Positions 9,301-17,508 of a stretch of 37,875 bases of DNA are shown in pieces (the stretch's first letter is position 1; each line of letters starts with the position of its first letter). Location of the stretch: NCBI GenBank assembly GCA_012862575.1, contig BLSF01000144.1:1-37875 (forward strand). Reading direction: 5' to 3'. A model generated the notes under the pieces. That model ran no database searches, was not told where the DNA came from, and saw nothing but the letters and a program-made list of their open reading frames with translations. The position numbers and the translations under genes were made by a program. The DNA comes from Parietichytrium sp. I65-24A. Its lineage: Eukaryota; Sar; Bigyra; Thraustochytrida; Thraustochytriidae.

Positions 9301-11018
9301 ATTCGGGACTTGGAGGGGTCTGTGTTCTCGGGATATTTGATGATCTCGTGCCCGAGGCTCAAAATAGGTCGAATGCTAACGACATGAAGAAGGTGCAAAA
9401 CGGCGTTCCCGTCTTCAAAAATGTTGATCAATGTAGAACAGTGCTCCTCGCTAAGGCCATCCTTAGAGTCGATCTGAACATGTATAACCTGAAGGTTGTC
9501 GTTTCGTAAAGCCTGACCAGCTACAATTGCGACCTGGTCCGGAAAGAGCCCCAGGAGATTGGTGATGGCCTCAATCAGCTTAAAAGGAGAGATTTCGTTC
9601 CCAAACACGATTTCGAGCTGCGGAGGATCAAATTCTGTTCGGTTCGCGTGCTCGCCTCGGCCATTCGACTCGTGATCGAAGCCGAGATCGATCACCTGGG
9701 GAATGGCGGCTCTCATCTCCCTCAGTTTCGCATTCATACTACTAGGCCCACCCTCATCTTTTCTCCCGTTGTTACCTTCTGCGATTCGACTGCTCTCTCC
9801 TTCGTGACCAAGAGTCATCATCATGTGACCCTTCCGTTTACGCCCAAGCTTGACAACCTGCGGGGTGCCCAAGCCACTACATTGTGTCAAGAACTTTTTC
9901 ACAGCTTCCCCGTCAAAGTGATTGTCCTGCAGATCCAGAGCCTGAATGCCACCCACCACAGACACATTCGTGTTCTCGACCAACCCCTGAACCAGTCGAT
10001 CCAGCGCGCTTCTGGAAGTAATTTCACATCCGTGCAACACGAGGCTCTCCAAGTACACCAGTGACCCCAGGCTGGTTGCCACCGACATGAGACCGGAATC
10101 CCGAATGGAGTTGTTTGAAAAGTCAAAATCCCGCAATTTGACTAGCTTTCTAAGACATATGCCTACTGACTTGGCGCCTTCTGGCCCGATTTCGTTGTGC
10201 CTGAGTTTGAGCGTGTGTAAGGAGACGAGACAAAGCAATGTTTCGGCAAGAGCAGTCCCCCCTGCATTCCCGAGCATATTGTGTGACAGGTCGAGGACTT
10301 GAAGGTTGGAACTGACAGTCAAGAGGGCTTTGCACAGATGCGCGGAGGAGTGCGCATTGATGCCGCAGCGAACCAAATGAAGCTGGCTCAAGGAGGACAG
10401 GTTCCGAAATCCATCGAAAAAAATCTTGCTCTGTTGCACCTGCATATCCGTGTTGAATAGCGAGAGGCGATTGGTGTGGGCGTTTAAGAGGTGCAAAAAA
10501 ACAGCCACGCCTTGGTTCGTGTCCAGTAGATTGGCCCTCTCATGCACCGACACTTGCTGGTCCAGATGAACCGTTGACTTTAGATCATGCACCAAATCGA
10601 GCTCTGGGTCAAGCCTAGCCTTTTCGCAGCCATCCAGATACGTGCAAATCGATGCGCAGTTTTCAATCCAGCGCATCCACGTCAAGAGGTTGCGCTTCTC
10701 CACTCCTACAACGCACACAAACTCCGTGTGCTTTGGTCCAAGAACCAAAACCTCCTTATAGTCCCCGTCCGTCACAGCTTCGCATTCGTCCCGCAAAGAG
10801 CTCTCGTCCAAATGAACCCGCAGCCCGACCAAGGAGCACATTACTTTCTGCCCAAGGTCCACGTCTTCCCCGCTCATCTTCCCATCCTTTTCCTGCAACG
10901 CCGAGAACTTTTCCGCCGCCTCCTGAGTCGCAAACGCAAGCAAAGTCTTGCCCTGAAAGTCCACTGCCACGGCATTCTCCTCCCAGTGCCGCGGGCCGAC
11001 CTTGCATGCGCACCACAT
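6378..11018 (-). CDS. Large LRR-MyTH4-FERM protein without a motor domain
   Basis: A single exon encodes 1546 aa from the ATG at 11018. Residues about 1-130 have a possible PH-like fold (VAVDFQGKTLLAFAT ... WMRWIENC). Residues about 205-345 are leucine-rich repeats of ribonuclease-inhibitor type (LQVLDLSHNMLGNAGG, LHTLKLRHNEIGPEGA). Residues 350-900 are mostly unassigned. Residues about 920-1075 form a MyTH4 domain (LVDEFFCQLMCQVTCNPS, then EIGWRLIVLGLRILRPS). A FERM module follows: F1 about 1075-1215, F2 about 1219-1370 (LRCELVYWQRQAAVLKGEL), F3 to about 1500. MyTH4-FERM tails bind microtubules and membrane-protein tails in myosins VII/X/XV and in PLEKHH proteins; LRRs with a PH-like head recall CARMIL actin regulators. 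No myosin head is present, so a scaffold linking membrane to cytoskeleton is inferred. Confidence 0.8.
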   Translation of the reverse strand: MWCACKVGPRHWEENAVAVDFQGKTLLAFATQEAAEKFSALQEKDGKMSGEDVDLGQKVMCSLVGLRVHLDESSLRDECEAVTDGDYKEVLVLGPKHTEFVCVVGVEKRNLLTWMRWIENCASICTYLDGCEKARLDPELDLVHDLKSTVHLDQQVSVHERANLLDTNQGVAVFLHLLNAHTNRLSLFNTDMQVQQSKIFFDGFRNLSSLSQLHLVRCGINAHSSAHLCKALLTVSSNLQVLDLSHNMLGNAGGTALAETLLCLVSLHTLKLRHNEIGPEGAKSVGICLRKLVKLRDFDFSNNSIRDSGLMSVATSLGSLVYLESLVLHGCEITSRSALDRLVQGLVENTNVSVVGGIQALDLQDNHFDGEAVKKFLTQCSGLGTPQVVKLGRKRKGHMMMTLGHEGESSRIAEGNNGRKDEGGPSSMNAKLREMRAAIPQVIDLGFDHESNGRGEHANRTEFDPPQLEIVFGNEISPFKLIEAITNLLGLFPDQVAIVAGQALRNDNLQVIHVQIDSKDGLSEEHCSTLINIFEDGNAVLHLLHVVSIRPILSLGHEIIKYPENTDPSKSRISILRPEHLKSSEDLKQEPHFMLAEGAAAGNAVLPSSLSEDDLLEELQSMVYRLLGISEVSSNGGDQLREQIRAIESALKQLDLYVPSDASQVKRFLLEARLAKSDYMNSESDSMVGRVVQQRLPPLLLAAVGRLSRCSPSDALVVRAYFSAMHGDVERCVSAAEQGKYALGMMLSLSQVTHFESATLQAAVVAQDADLFAMVMSQDLAEDDASSRTIRLAMVIHNDLYSRGAPRHQLSFAAAKASNWPAHTSSSDSAVSIGIDGMDGEEELAGYAGLVVELIPFSRLNSKWTPRELRLQYHKQVRTCPICVPVLSADQDAPATSTEGTTKYWRSLGEVRQEETFVRCSEELSRLILQAMGDIERPMDDPDGYGAAHEALGIAQANRAFGLVDEFFCQLMCQVTCNPSLSSLEIGWRLIVLGLRILRPSPELCAILTQFFGRRLDSELANNSTSYIRWAQEALSRIFVASPTDRKVRSVFASDASIRMDVVRQVLCDEDSFEIDVHCANGTGTRLRITPFTSFHTLLLQVDTVADSHLFRLGSSRAGKHNPPAEGRMRNLSSRTRARAASSSSAVSEIQESSHEQRWRDFCFVFEDEFGHRHAMAWDADVFWWRWERAIAQVLADTAKSEEVQGKNAPSAWPTAPYQVRLVLESGVTAPSLWFLNSTAAKLRCELVYWQRQAAVLKGELFSSNPEALAYLSCLSACIRISGGCMQFIKLEPVDQVRICMGHLPTAVRKRVGKGSRSNPWNKRFALVVTSFASAIARYFDGQGDPSEIDEEELEITNLQRAYLAYLDIWPLASAEIYKNIEFAQTRSDRPQIHSAEFDDAQIQKSRLVINARGIFVLVLTKDTHTSRGVGVRWWSSLDDITHLEMVGPDILVVSTRSDEVEITSTQGSRIYRSIVAQCTANLSMGNPRISRDIKLVQFAHAFKALPWPPSPPSLYDLRGQQLDIDSFIDTDLDLPSTATVLAQFL

Positions 11019-11930
11019 CTTCCTAGTCTGAACGTCCCACGCTCCTCTACCAACCTAACCCAAAAACCAGCTGCGAGAAAGCTCCAAAGTGCAACTGAGA
11101 CACTAAGACACTGAGACACTGTGTCAACAATAAGACACTGTGTGTGAACGTGTGTATGTATATGTGTCTATGTGTCTATGTGTGAACGTGTCAGTCACCC
11201 TTTTCTCCTCCCTCTCTCGTAAGGGGCCCGCCGCAGGAGGCCAACGCGCGGCAGGGACGCGGCTTCTAGCGGCGCATAGAGATACCTGGTAGCACTCCGC
11301 CCGTCTCCGCGTACCGCTCCTGCGGGGTCTGCACTTGCCAGAAAAAACTGCACCATCGAGCACAGGATAGTGTTTGCTACCGGCCGCTAGAGACTGTGTA
11401 ACTGTAGTGCTACGCTTTCCGTAAGGACGAGGGTAGCATCAACGTGTGGCAGAGGTCTGGCATTGTGTAGAGGGAAGTATAGCTCTTATTTAGAGTATAG
11501 TCTAATAGCAATGCTCTGACAATAGTGCGCAGTACTAGTATATTGAATAGCAGTGCACGTACCAATTGCGACGTTTGCTTTTTTTTGTTTGGCAAAAAAT
11601 TTCGAGACTTTGGAAGTTCAAGTGCTGACAGTGAGTACACCTGAGATAGAGAATGGATTGTTAAAAAGAAGGCAGCTGGTTGTGCTGTTTTCATTTCTCA
11701 ATGTTCCAGATGAGCTCGTTGGCTTCCAATGCCTCACGCTGCACAAATCTGAGTGCTGACAAGAGCCGGAAGCGACAATGGGAAAAAAAATTATCGGGCA
11801 TGAACTTTTGCTTTTTTTAACTTACTGTTAAAACCATATCTCACTATACAAGAGCCCGAACGGCCTTGGAGAAAAGGTCGATCGAACGACGATGAACCTT
11901 GCTTTTTATTTGACGCAAACGCGTGCTTTC
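11019..11930. other. Spacer: promoter of LRR-MyTH4-FERM gene and 3' side of desaturase
   Basis: Both neighbours are on the minus strand. Positions 11095-11200 are rich in short GACACT/TGTGTCTATG repeats just upstream of the LRR gene and may be regulatory. On the minus strand AATAAA (TTTATT at 11905-11910 on plus) lies about 20 nt after the desaturase stop and is its likely polyadenylation signal. No gene is seen. Confidence 0.55.
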
Positions 11931-13310
11931 TTAATGGCGTATGTCCGGAACGCTCACCAGCCGACCCACAGATTTTAAATGTGAGATCACCTTGGAGACT
12001 ACGCCAACAAAAGTGTCCTCCTTGTACTCAAGCCCGTGTTTGTCGCAAAGCTCGCGAACAAGAGCCGCTGCGGGCCGGAGCCTTTGGCGTGGGAGCCTCG
12101 GAAACAAGTGATGTTCGATGTGAAAATTGAGCCCTCCGTAGAACCAGTCCATGTACCCGGCATTGGCAATGTTGATGCAGGTTTCGATCTGGTGAATAAC
12201 AAAGAAACCTTTGCCAATGTTCGCGTGTGACTCCTCAAACGGCTCCGCAAAATGCGAAATGAGGAGCTGAATGTGCAAGATTCCTTGGCAAATCGCGGCA
12301 GTGGCGTAAAATGTGGCCGCTGACCCGACGGACGGGAATGTGGAGAGCAGAGACAGCATGAGCGCCCAGTGAAGCGCCAGCGCACACCACTCGCGCTGCC
12401 GTGGCTCGTGCGTGTAGCTGTCAAGTATGATCCCAAATCGTCCCAAGAAAACACAGAGCGGAATAAAGGTGAGATGTTGCACCTTGATGAGGCCAATCGT
12501 GACCCACCGGGGAAGTGACGGGAACTTGGCGTTGGATCGACACTGGCCGTTTGAGAATTGTAGCATTTGCTCGTCCTGGGTCCACATCTTCTGGAGCATC
12601 TGTATGTCGTAATCGGGAGACCCTTCGACTTCTGTGAACGTGTTGGTCAGCGAGTGGTGAATGTCATGCTCGTCTTTCCACCACGACGACGGAATTCCTA
12701 GACACACGGTGCCAAAGAAGAGCCCCCACCTTTGATCGATGATTCGGTTTTGAAATACCTGGGAGTGCATAAAGTCATGCATTAAAAAGCCGCACTGCTG
12801 CCAAAAGGCGGCCATGAATACTCCGGAAATGAATGGCAACAAGCGAAAGCTTTGGAAATGCGGCATTCCGACAAAAATTCCCCACATGGCCAAAGAGAAG
12901 AAAATCGCACAAAGTGCCAATATCTTTGCAAACCACCAGCCATTTCCAGCGTACCAGCCATCCGCATGGAGCTTCTCATCTAGCGCTCTGTAGTCCTTCT
13001 GGATTTGCATGTAGCGCTCGACCTCTTCCCTGGAGATCGTGGCGCACTCTTCCGATCTTCTCTGAACAGCATCGTAGGTCCCAACTGGCTTGCGCTTGCC
13101 CAAAGCTTCGCGACTGTGAAACGCCCGGAACACATCAGACGCGTCTTTTCCGACAAAGCTCTTGATGATTGGGCCTCCGGGATGGTGATCAAGCAGAGAA
13201 GAGACGTCATACCACTCACCATCAATCCCGATCAAGGCCCGGCCTTTTCTCGGGCCATGCGCGCCTCGGACCAGAGCCGATTGTTCGCCCGCCCTCGTGT
13301 TTGGAGCCAT
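11931..13310 (-). CDS. Cytochrome b5-fused front-end desaturase (fatty acid or sphingoid base)
   Basis: The frame is open upstream, but the first ATG is at 13310 (context GAGATGG), giving 459 aa, normal for the family. The N-terminal cytochrome b5 domain has the haem motif HPGG near residue 43. Histidine boxes are HDFMH (~177), HDIHH (~214) and HIEHH (~396), set in hydrophobic segments (for example WFAKILALCAIFFSLAMWGIF) as in ER membrane desaturases. These enzymes use b5-delivered electrons and a di-iron centre to add a double bond between an existing one and the carboxyl end, or at C8 of sphingoid bases. The third box normally reads QxxHH in front-end enzymes; here it is His, clearly encoded by CAC. 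Regioselectivity cannot be read from sequence. The polyadenylation signal is at 11905-11910 on the plus strand. Confidence 0.9.
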   Translation of the reverse strand: MAPNTRAGEQSALVRGAHGPRKGRALIGIDGEWYDVSSLLDHHPGGPIIKSFVGKDASDVFRAFHSREALGKRKPVGTYDAVQRRSEECATISREEVERYMQIQKDYRALDEKLHADGWYAGNGWWFAKILALCAIFFSLAMWGIFVGMPHFQSFRLLPFISGVFMAAFWQQCGFLMHDFMHSQVFQNRIIDQRWGLFFGTVCLGIPSSWWKDEHDIHHSLTNTFTEVEGSPDYDIQMLQKMWTQDEQMLQFSNGQCRSNAKFPSLPRWVTIGLIKVQHLTFIPLCVFLGRFGIILDSYTHEPRQREWCALALHWALMLSLLSTFPSVGSAATFYATAAICQGILHIQLLISHFAEPFEESHANIGKGFFVIHQIETCINIANAGYMDWFYGGLNFHIEHHLFPRLPRQRLRPAAALVRELCDKHGLEYKEDTFVGVVSKVISHLKSVGRLVSVPDIRH

Positions 13311-14009
13311 CTCCTTGCTCGAAACCTGCCCACACTGCTCCCCAAAGCTGGCCTCTGCACCTGCGACTTGTTTTTGCTCGGTCGTTTCATCTTCAATTTG
13401 AAGGTTGTAGGTTAGGACAATCCTAACTCCGGCTTCCCTGTCGGAGTGGAGGTGCAATGCAGAACGGATTTAGCCCACCTTTGTAATGACAGTGAAACCC
13501 CATCCTTCCTTCCATCTCTTCCGTCGTTCCCTCGCTTCTCTCTCTTGCTTGCTTTTCAATCGAGTCGCCACGTACTAGTGCGCATTCTCAGCCAATTGAA
13601 TTTTTATAGCGCCTTCGAGTTCAAGTTCCTTCCTCCAACGCGAGACGGTTTCTCTATGTTTCATCACGGCCTGATGACTTTTAAGAGTTGCAAACGCGGG
13701 ATACGGTACCAGTGCTACACCGGCAATGAGTAACTGACTAGTACACACTGCGCGAACGTTATACTTTTTTTAGAACAATCATCATCTTTCTCGAGATCAA
13801 AAAACCATTACACAGCACATTGATCTCTTAATTTGAAGCTGCTAGCTAGCCAGCTTCTTACTCGCTCTCCTGATTGCTCGCCCGTTTCGAGAATGGAGAA
13901 CCGACCCCTCCAGTCGACGCCAGCTAAGCAAACGTGCCAGCCTTGCTCACCAACGGCAAGTTTGGTATAGTTTGTTGCTGTTTTGCCAGGTTGATTTGAC
14001 TGCTTGTCN

Positions 14010-15273
14010 TACGTTACAGTCTGTGTTTTACTGACTACGATTACTTCGAACTGCTTGTTGCATGAACTGGAATTTGGTCTGACATGGAGTGGTTACAGTA
14101 CAAAACACTTGCACCGGCACTCACAGCAGCGAAAGGGAACTGACTGTGAGTAAGCCATTACTTTGAAAGCCTTTGCGTCTGTCGCTGAAACCTCTGAAAC
14201 CTGCCGTGCTTGCCGGGCTCCTGGAAAAAAAAATACGTAATTTACTTTCACAACTGAGAGCCCAAGCCCATCTAAACATATAGTTAGTAGGGCAGACAAG
14301 GAAGGACTGCGAATGGCTCGCGCCTTCGGTTTACCCCTGATTCACTGTCAGTGCGCTCCTTGTGCGCTCTTGTTGCCTTCCCAGCAACCTGGGAGTCAAA
14401 TTAGAGTGATAGTAAATCATAAACCACACTTGCAGGCGAAGGCGGAAGGTACCAGCACTAATACTACCACAGCAGTCCTTATGTCTCCTTACGGCGGAAG
14501 GCCTAGAAGACAGACGTTTTGGCAAACAGCGCAACCCAGCCTTTACCGACCAGAGCTAATTGGAGCTACTGCAAGAGAATCAAACCCAAGCTAAACAGCG
14601 ACAAGCAGTCAAATTAACCTGGCAAAACAGCAACAAACTATACCAAACTTGCCGTTGGTGAGNNNNNNATTTGACTGCTTGTCGCTGTTTAGCTTGGGTT
14701 TGATTCTCTTGCAGTAGCTCCAATTAGCTCTGGTCGGTAAAGGCTGGGTTGCGCTGTTTGCCAAAACGTCTGTCTTCTAGGCCTTCCGCCGTAAGGAGAC
14801 ATAAGGACTGCTGTGGTAGTATTAGTGCTGGTACCTTCCGCCTTCGCCTGCAAGTGTGGTTTATGATTTACTATCACTCTAATTTGACTCCCAGGTTGCT
14901 GGGAAGGCAACAAGAGCGCACAAGGAGCGCACTGACAGTGAATCAGGGGTAAACCGAAGGCGCGAGCCATTCGCAGTCCTTCCTTGTCTGCCCTACTAAC
15001 TATATGTTTAGATGGGCTTGGGCTCTCAGTTGTGAAAGTAAATTACGTATTTTTTTTTCCAGGAGCCCGGCAAGCACGGCAGGTTTCAGAGGTTTCAGCG
15101 ACAGACGCAAAGGCTTTCAAAGTAATGGCTTACTCACAGTCAGTTCCCTTTCGCTGCTGTGAGTGCCGGTGCAAGTGTTTTGTACTGTAACCACTCCATG
15201 TCAGACCAAATTCCAGTTCATGCAACAAGCAGTTCGAAGTAATCGTAGTCAGTAAAACACAGACTGTAACGTA
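14010..15273. repeat. 605-bp perfect-looking inverted repeat around a sequence gap
   Basis: Arm 14010-14614 is the reverse complement of 14669-15273; at every place checked the paired coordinates sum to 29283, so no indels are apparent. A second pair, 13946-14008 and 14600-14662 (63 bp, one mismatch seen), pairs with sum 28608. Together they mean that 14010-14662 is an inverted copy of the path formed by 13946-14008 followed by 14684-15273. Single and sixfold Ns mark the junctions. Confidence 0.93.
14663..14668. other. Assembly gap (six Ns); a lone N also at 14009
   Basis: Undetermined bases lie exactly at the junctions of the inverted duplication. Confidence 1.
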
Positions 15274-15725
15274 TGATGAGCTCTTTACAGGGCAGGGCAT
15301 TTCTACTAGGAAACATAACAGAAGTAAGTTGTGTCTCTCGTGACTCAATGGCAACATGTAAGTAAGAGCAATGTAAAAGTAATATAAGAGTATCGTAAAA
15401 ACAATGTCGAAACAGTCAAAACCAGGTGAAACTATGGAGAGCCGAGGCATTCTATGATGTACAAACTGAAAATTTGAACACCATTTTGGTTGATTGAATT
15501 TTGTTAATTTCTCTATTCATGGCCAATCACATCATGTGGAGTAAGTATCAGATGAGTGATGTCCTATGATTTCACCATCTTTTTGAAATTCCAAAATTCT
15601 CGCAATGCCTTCCTAGGTCAATTACCATCCCATTTACTCTAGCTAACACTTTGACCAACAAATGGTCTATCGGAATCGCGATGCGTGCACTTTGCTTGGA
15701 GCAGCTTTACGCCTGTCGCAGTCGC

Positions 15726-17117
15726 TCAGTGAACACGCGTGCATGCCCTTTTGCGTTTACTCCTGGTCCGTGTGGAAAATGAGGATGAAGTTGAGTTGTA
15801 CGCAGATCTCTTCTTCCCACACTGTGGAGGAGCCACTTCTAAGCGCGCCGCCTCACATTCTTCCCAAGGCTCGCACTCGATCGCAATGACGTCGCGCTCA
15901 GTGGACAGATCCGCCAACCATTCAGGACTGCATTCTGATTTGCTAAGAACAGAAAAACTACATTCCAATACGAACGGCACGCTGTGCGAGTTGGGGTCCT
16001 CTTCGCACTTCCGATCCAAGCTCGAGTCCTTATGCGGCAGCAGCATGGTTTCATCATCACGCATCACTGGGCTTAGCTGGATGGCCCTGGAAGTTCGAAC
16101 ACGCAGAGGAGGTGTCGCGTCTTCCTTGCAGTGTCTCAGTATTTTCAGCTTCAAATGAACTGTTTTGATGTGACGCCGAAGATTTCCAACTGTTGTAAAA
16201 TGTTTCCCACATTCATCACACTCGAAATCTCTCTGCTTCAAATGAACTGTTCGTAAGTGACGGCAAAGATTTCTAGCTGTTGTAAAAGGTTTCCCACACT
16301 CGCCACACTCGAAATCTTTCTGCTTCAAATGAGCTGTTTTGATATGATTTTGAAGATTCCCAGCTCGTCCAAACGCTTTCCCACATTCATCACACTCGAA
16401 ATCTTTCTGCTTTAAATGAACTGTTTTGATGTGAATTCGAAGTTCCCAAGCTTGCCCAAACGCTTTCCCACACTCGCCACATTCGAAATCTTTCTGCTTC
16501 AAATGAACTGTTTTGATGTGAATTTGAAGACTTCCATTCACTCCAAATGCTTTCCCACACTCATCGCACTCGAAATCTTTCTGCTTCAGATGAACTGTTT
16601 TGATGTGAATTCGAAGATCTCCAGCTCGTCCAAACGCTTTCCCACACTCGCCACACTCGAAATCTTTCAGTTTTAAATGAACTCTTTGGATGTGAGTTCG
16701 GAGACTTCCAGCTGTTGTGAATGTGTTGCCACACTCGCCACACTCGAAATCTTTCTGCTTCAAATGAACTGTTTTGATATGACTTCGAAGATCTCCAGCT
16801 TGTCCAAATGCTTTCCCACACTCGCCACACTCGAAATCTTTCTGCTTCAGATGAACTGTTTTCATGTGCCTTCGAAGATCTCCAGCTTGTCCAAACGCTT
16901 TCCCACACTCATCACACTCGAAATCTTTCATTTCTAAATGAACTGTTTTGATGTGGCGTCGAAGAGTCCCAGCTTCCCCAAACGCTTTCCCGCACACATC
17001 ACACTCCAAATCTTTCCGCTCCATGTGACCTTTCTCGCTGCCTTCCCGACCGCGTTCACCTCTCCCAAACTCGCTGCTCCTCAATGACCCTCGCCCCATG
17101 ATCAAAGTTCTGTTCAT
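15726..17117 (-). CDS. Ten-finger C2H2 zinc-finger protein, probable DNA-binding factor
   Basis: The first ATG is at 17117, giving 463 aa; an alternative ATG at 17099 gives 457. After a short basic head come ten C2H2 fingers, each C-x2-C-x12-H-x4-H, repeated every 29 aa with linkers such as LKQKDFE. The framework (FECxECGKAF..LxxH) is nearly invariant, while helix contact positions differ between fingers: Q-G-D-R, T-G-S-T, R-G-D-I, Q-W-E-I, T-R-N-R and others at -1, 2, 3, 6. The tail after the fingers is acidic and Ser-rich and ends with a basic stretch (RTRSKRKRACTRVH) that could be a nuclear localisation signal. Such arrays usually read long DNA sites. The gene is divergent from the membrane-protein gene at 17509. 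Confidence 0.88.
   Translation of the reverse strand: MNRTLIMGRGSLRSSEFGRGERGREGSEKGHMERKDLECDVCGKAFGEAGTLRRHIKTVHLEMKDFECDECGKAFGQAGDLRRHMKTVHLKQKDFECGECGKAFGQAGDLRSHIKTVHLKQKDFECGECGNTFTTAGSLRTHIQRVHLKLKDFECGECGKAFGRAGDLRIHIKTVHLKQKDFECDECGKAFGVNGSLQIHIKTVHLKQKDFECGECGKAFGQAWELRIHIKTVHLKQKDFECDECGKAFGRAGNLQNHIKTAHLKQKDFECGECGKPFTTARNLCRHLRTVHLKQRDFECDECGKHFTTVGNLRRHIKTVHLKLKILRHCKEDATPPLRVRTSRAIQLSPVMRDDETMLLPHKDSSLDRKCEEDPNSHSVPFVLECSFSVLSKSECSPEWLADLSTERDVIAIECEPWEECEAARLEVAPPQCGKKRSAYNSTSSSFSTRTRSKRKRACTRVH
16155..17025 (-). repeat. 87-bp tandem repeats encoding the zinc fingers
   Basis: Ten 87-bp units (29 codons) are strongly similar in DNA as well as protein, which indicates recent expansion or gene conversion within the array. 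Confidence 0.9.
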
Positions 17118-17508
17118 GAACGACAAAGAACTTCCTAAAGTCCCTCCGAACAAAAGTGAACAAAAATGAACAAACCCAACTCAATAATTGAGTGGCACAC
17201 CTGCACTGGCACCACTACGGCGCAAGTACACAAAACACTAGAACGTCGCCACAAAGTCGCACACCCTTCCGGGACACGACGACCCAAGAGCCCTTGTGCG
17301 TCCTCGCATGTACACATGTACATCGCATGCACATCGCATGCACGTCTCGTGGTATGATTGCTTAGCCTAAAGGGTTATCGAGGTATCGAGGTGTCGAGGT
17401 ATCGAGGTATCGGCAAGTCCCCGTCAGTCGGCGTAGGGTTTGGAGCAACTGAGAGGCGAACTTTCGACACTTTAGACCTTGAGAAGTTTGAGAAGGCGGC
17501 TAGCTAAC
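17118..17508. promoter_or_regulatory. Divergent intergenic region with 8-bp tandem repeat
   Basis: The 391-bp gap separates divergent start codons, so it should hold both promoters. At about 17373-17412 there are five copies of an 8-bp unit close to GAGGTATC, one with a G for the A (GGTGTCGA). Short repeats of ACATGTACAT/CATGCACATC lie at 17308-17345. Function is inferred from position only. Confidence 0.5.

Larger units (their letters stand above)
13311..15725. other. Long spacer containing inverted duplication and N gaps
   Basis: The part from 13311 to about 13560 is the desaturase upstream region. The rest holds the 605-bp inverted duplication with an N at 14009 and six Ns at 14663-14668, then AT-rich DNA to 15725 downstream of the zinc-finger gene. 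A 93-aa ATG frame at 14313-14594 is mirrored exactly at 14689-14970 because of the duplication; it resembles no family I know and is not called as a gene. Confidence 0.6.

Noticed and set aside
13311-13457. Extra 49 N-terminal residues for the desaturase
   Set aside because: That extension begins at TTG; the ATG at 13310 has good context and gives the usual family length.
14313-14970. Two identical 93-aa frames facing each other
   Set aside because: They are mirror copies created by the inverted duplication; no family similarity and likely assembly artefact.
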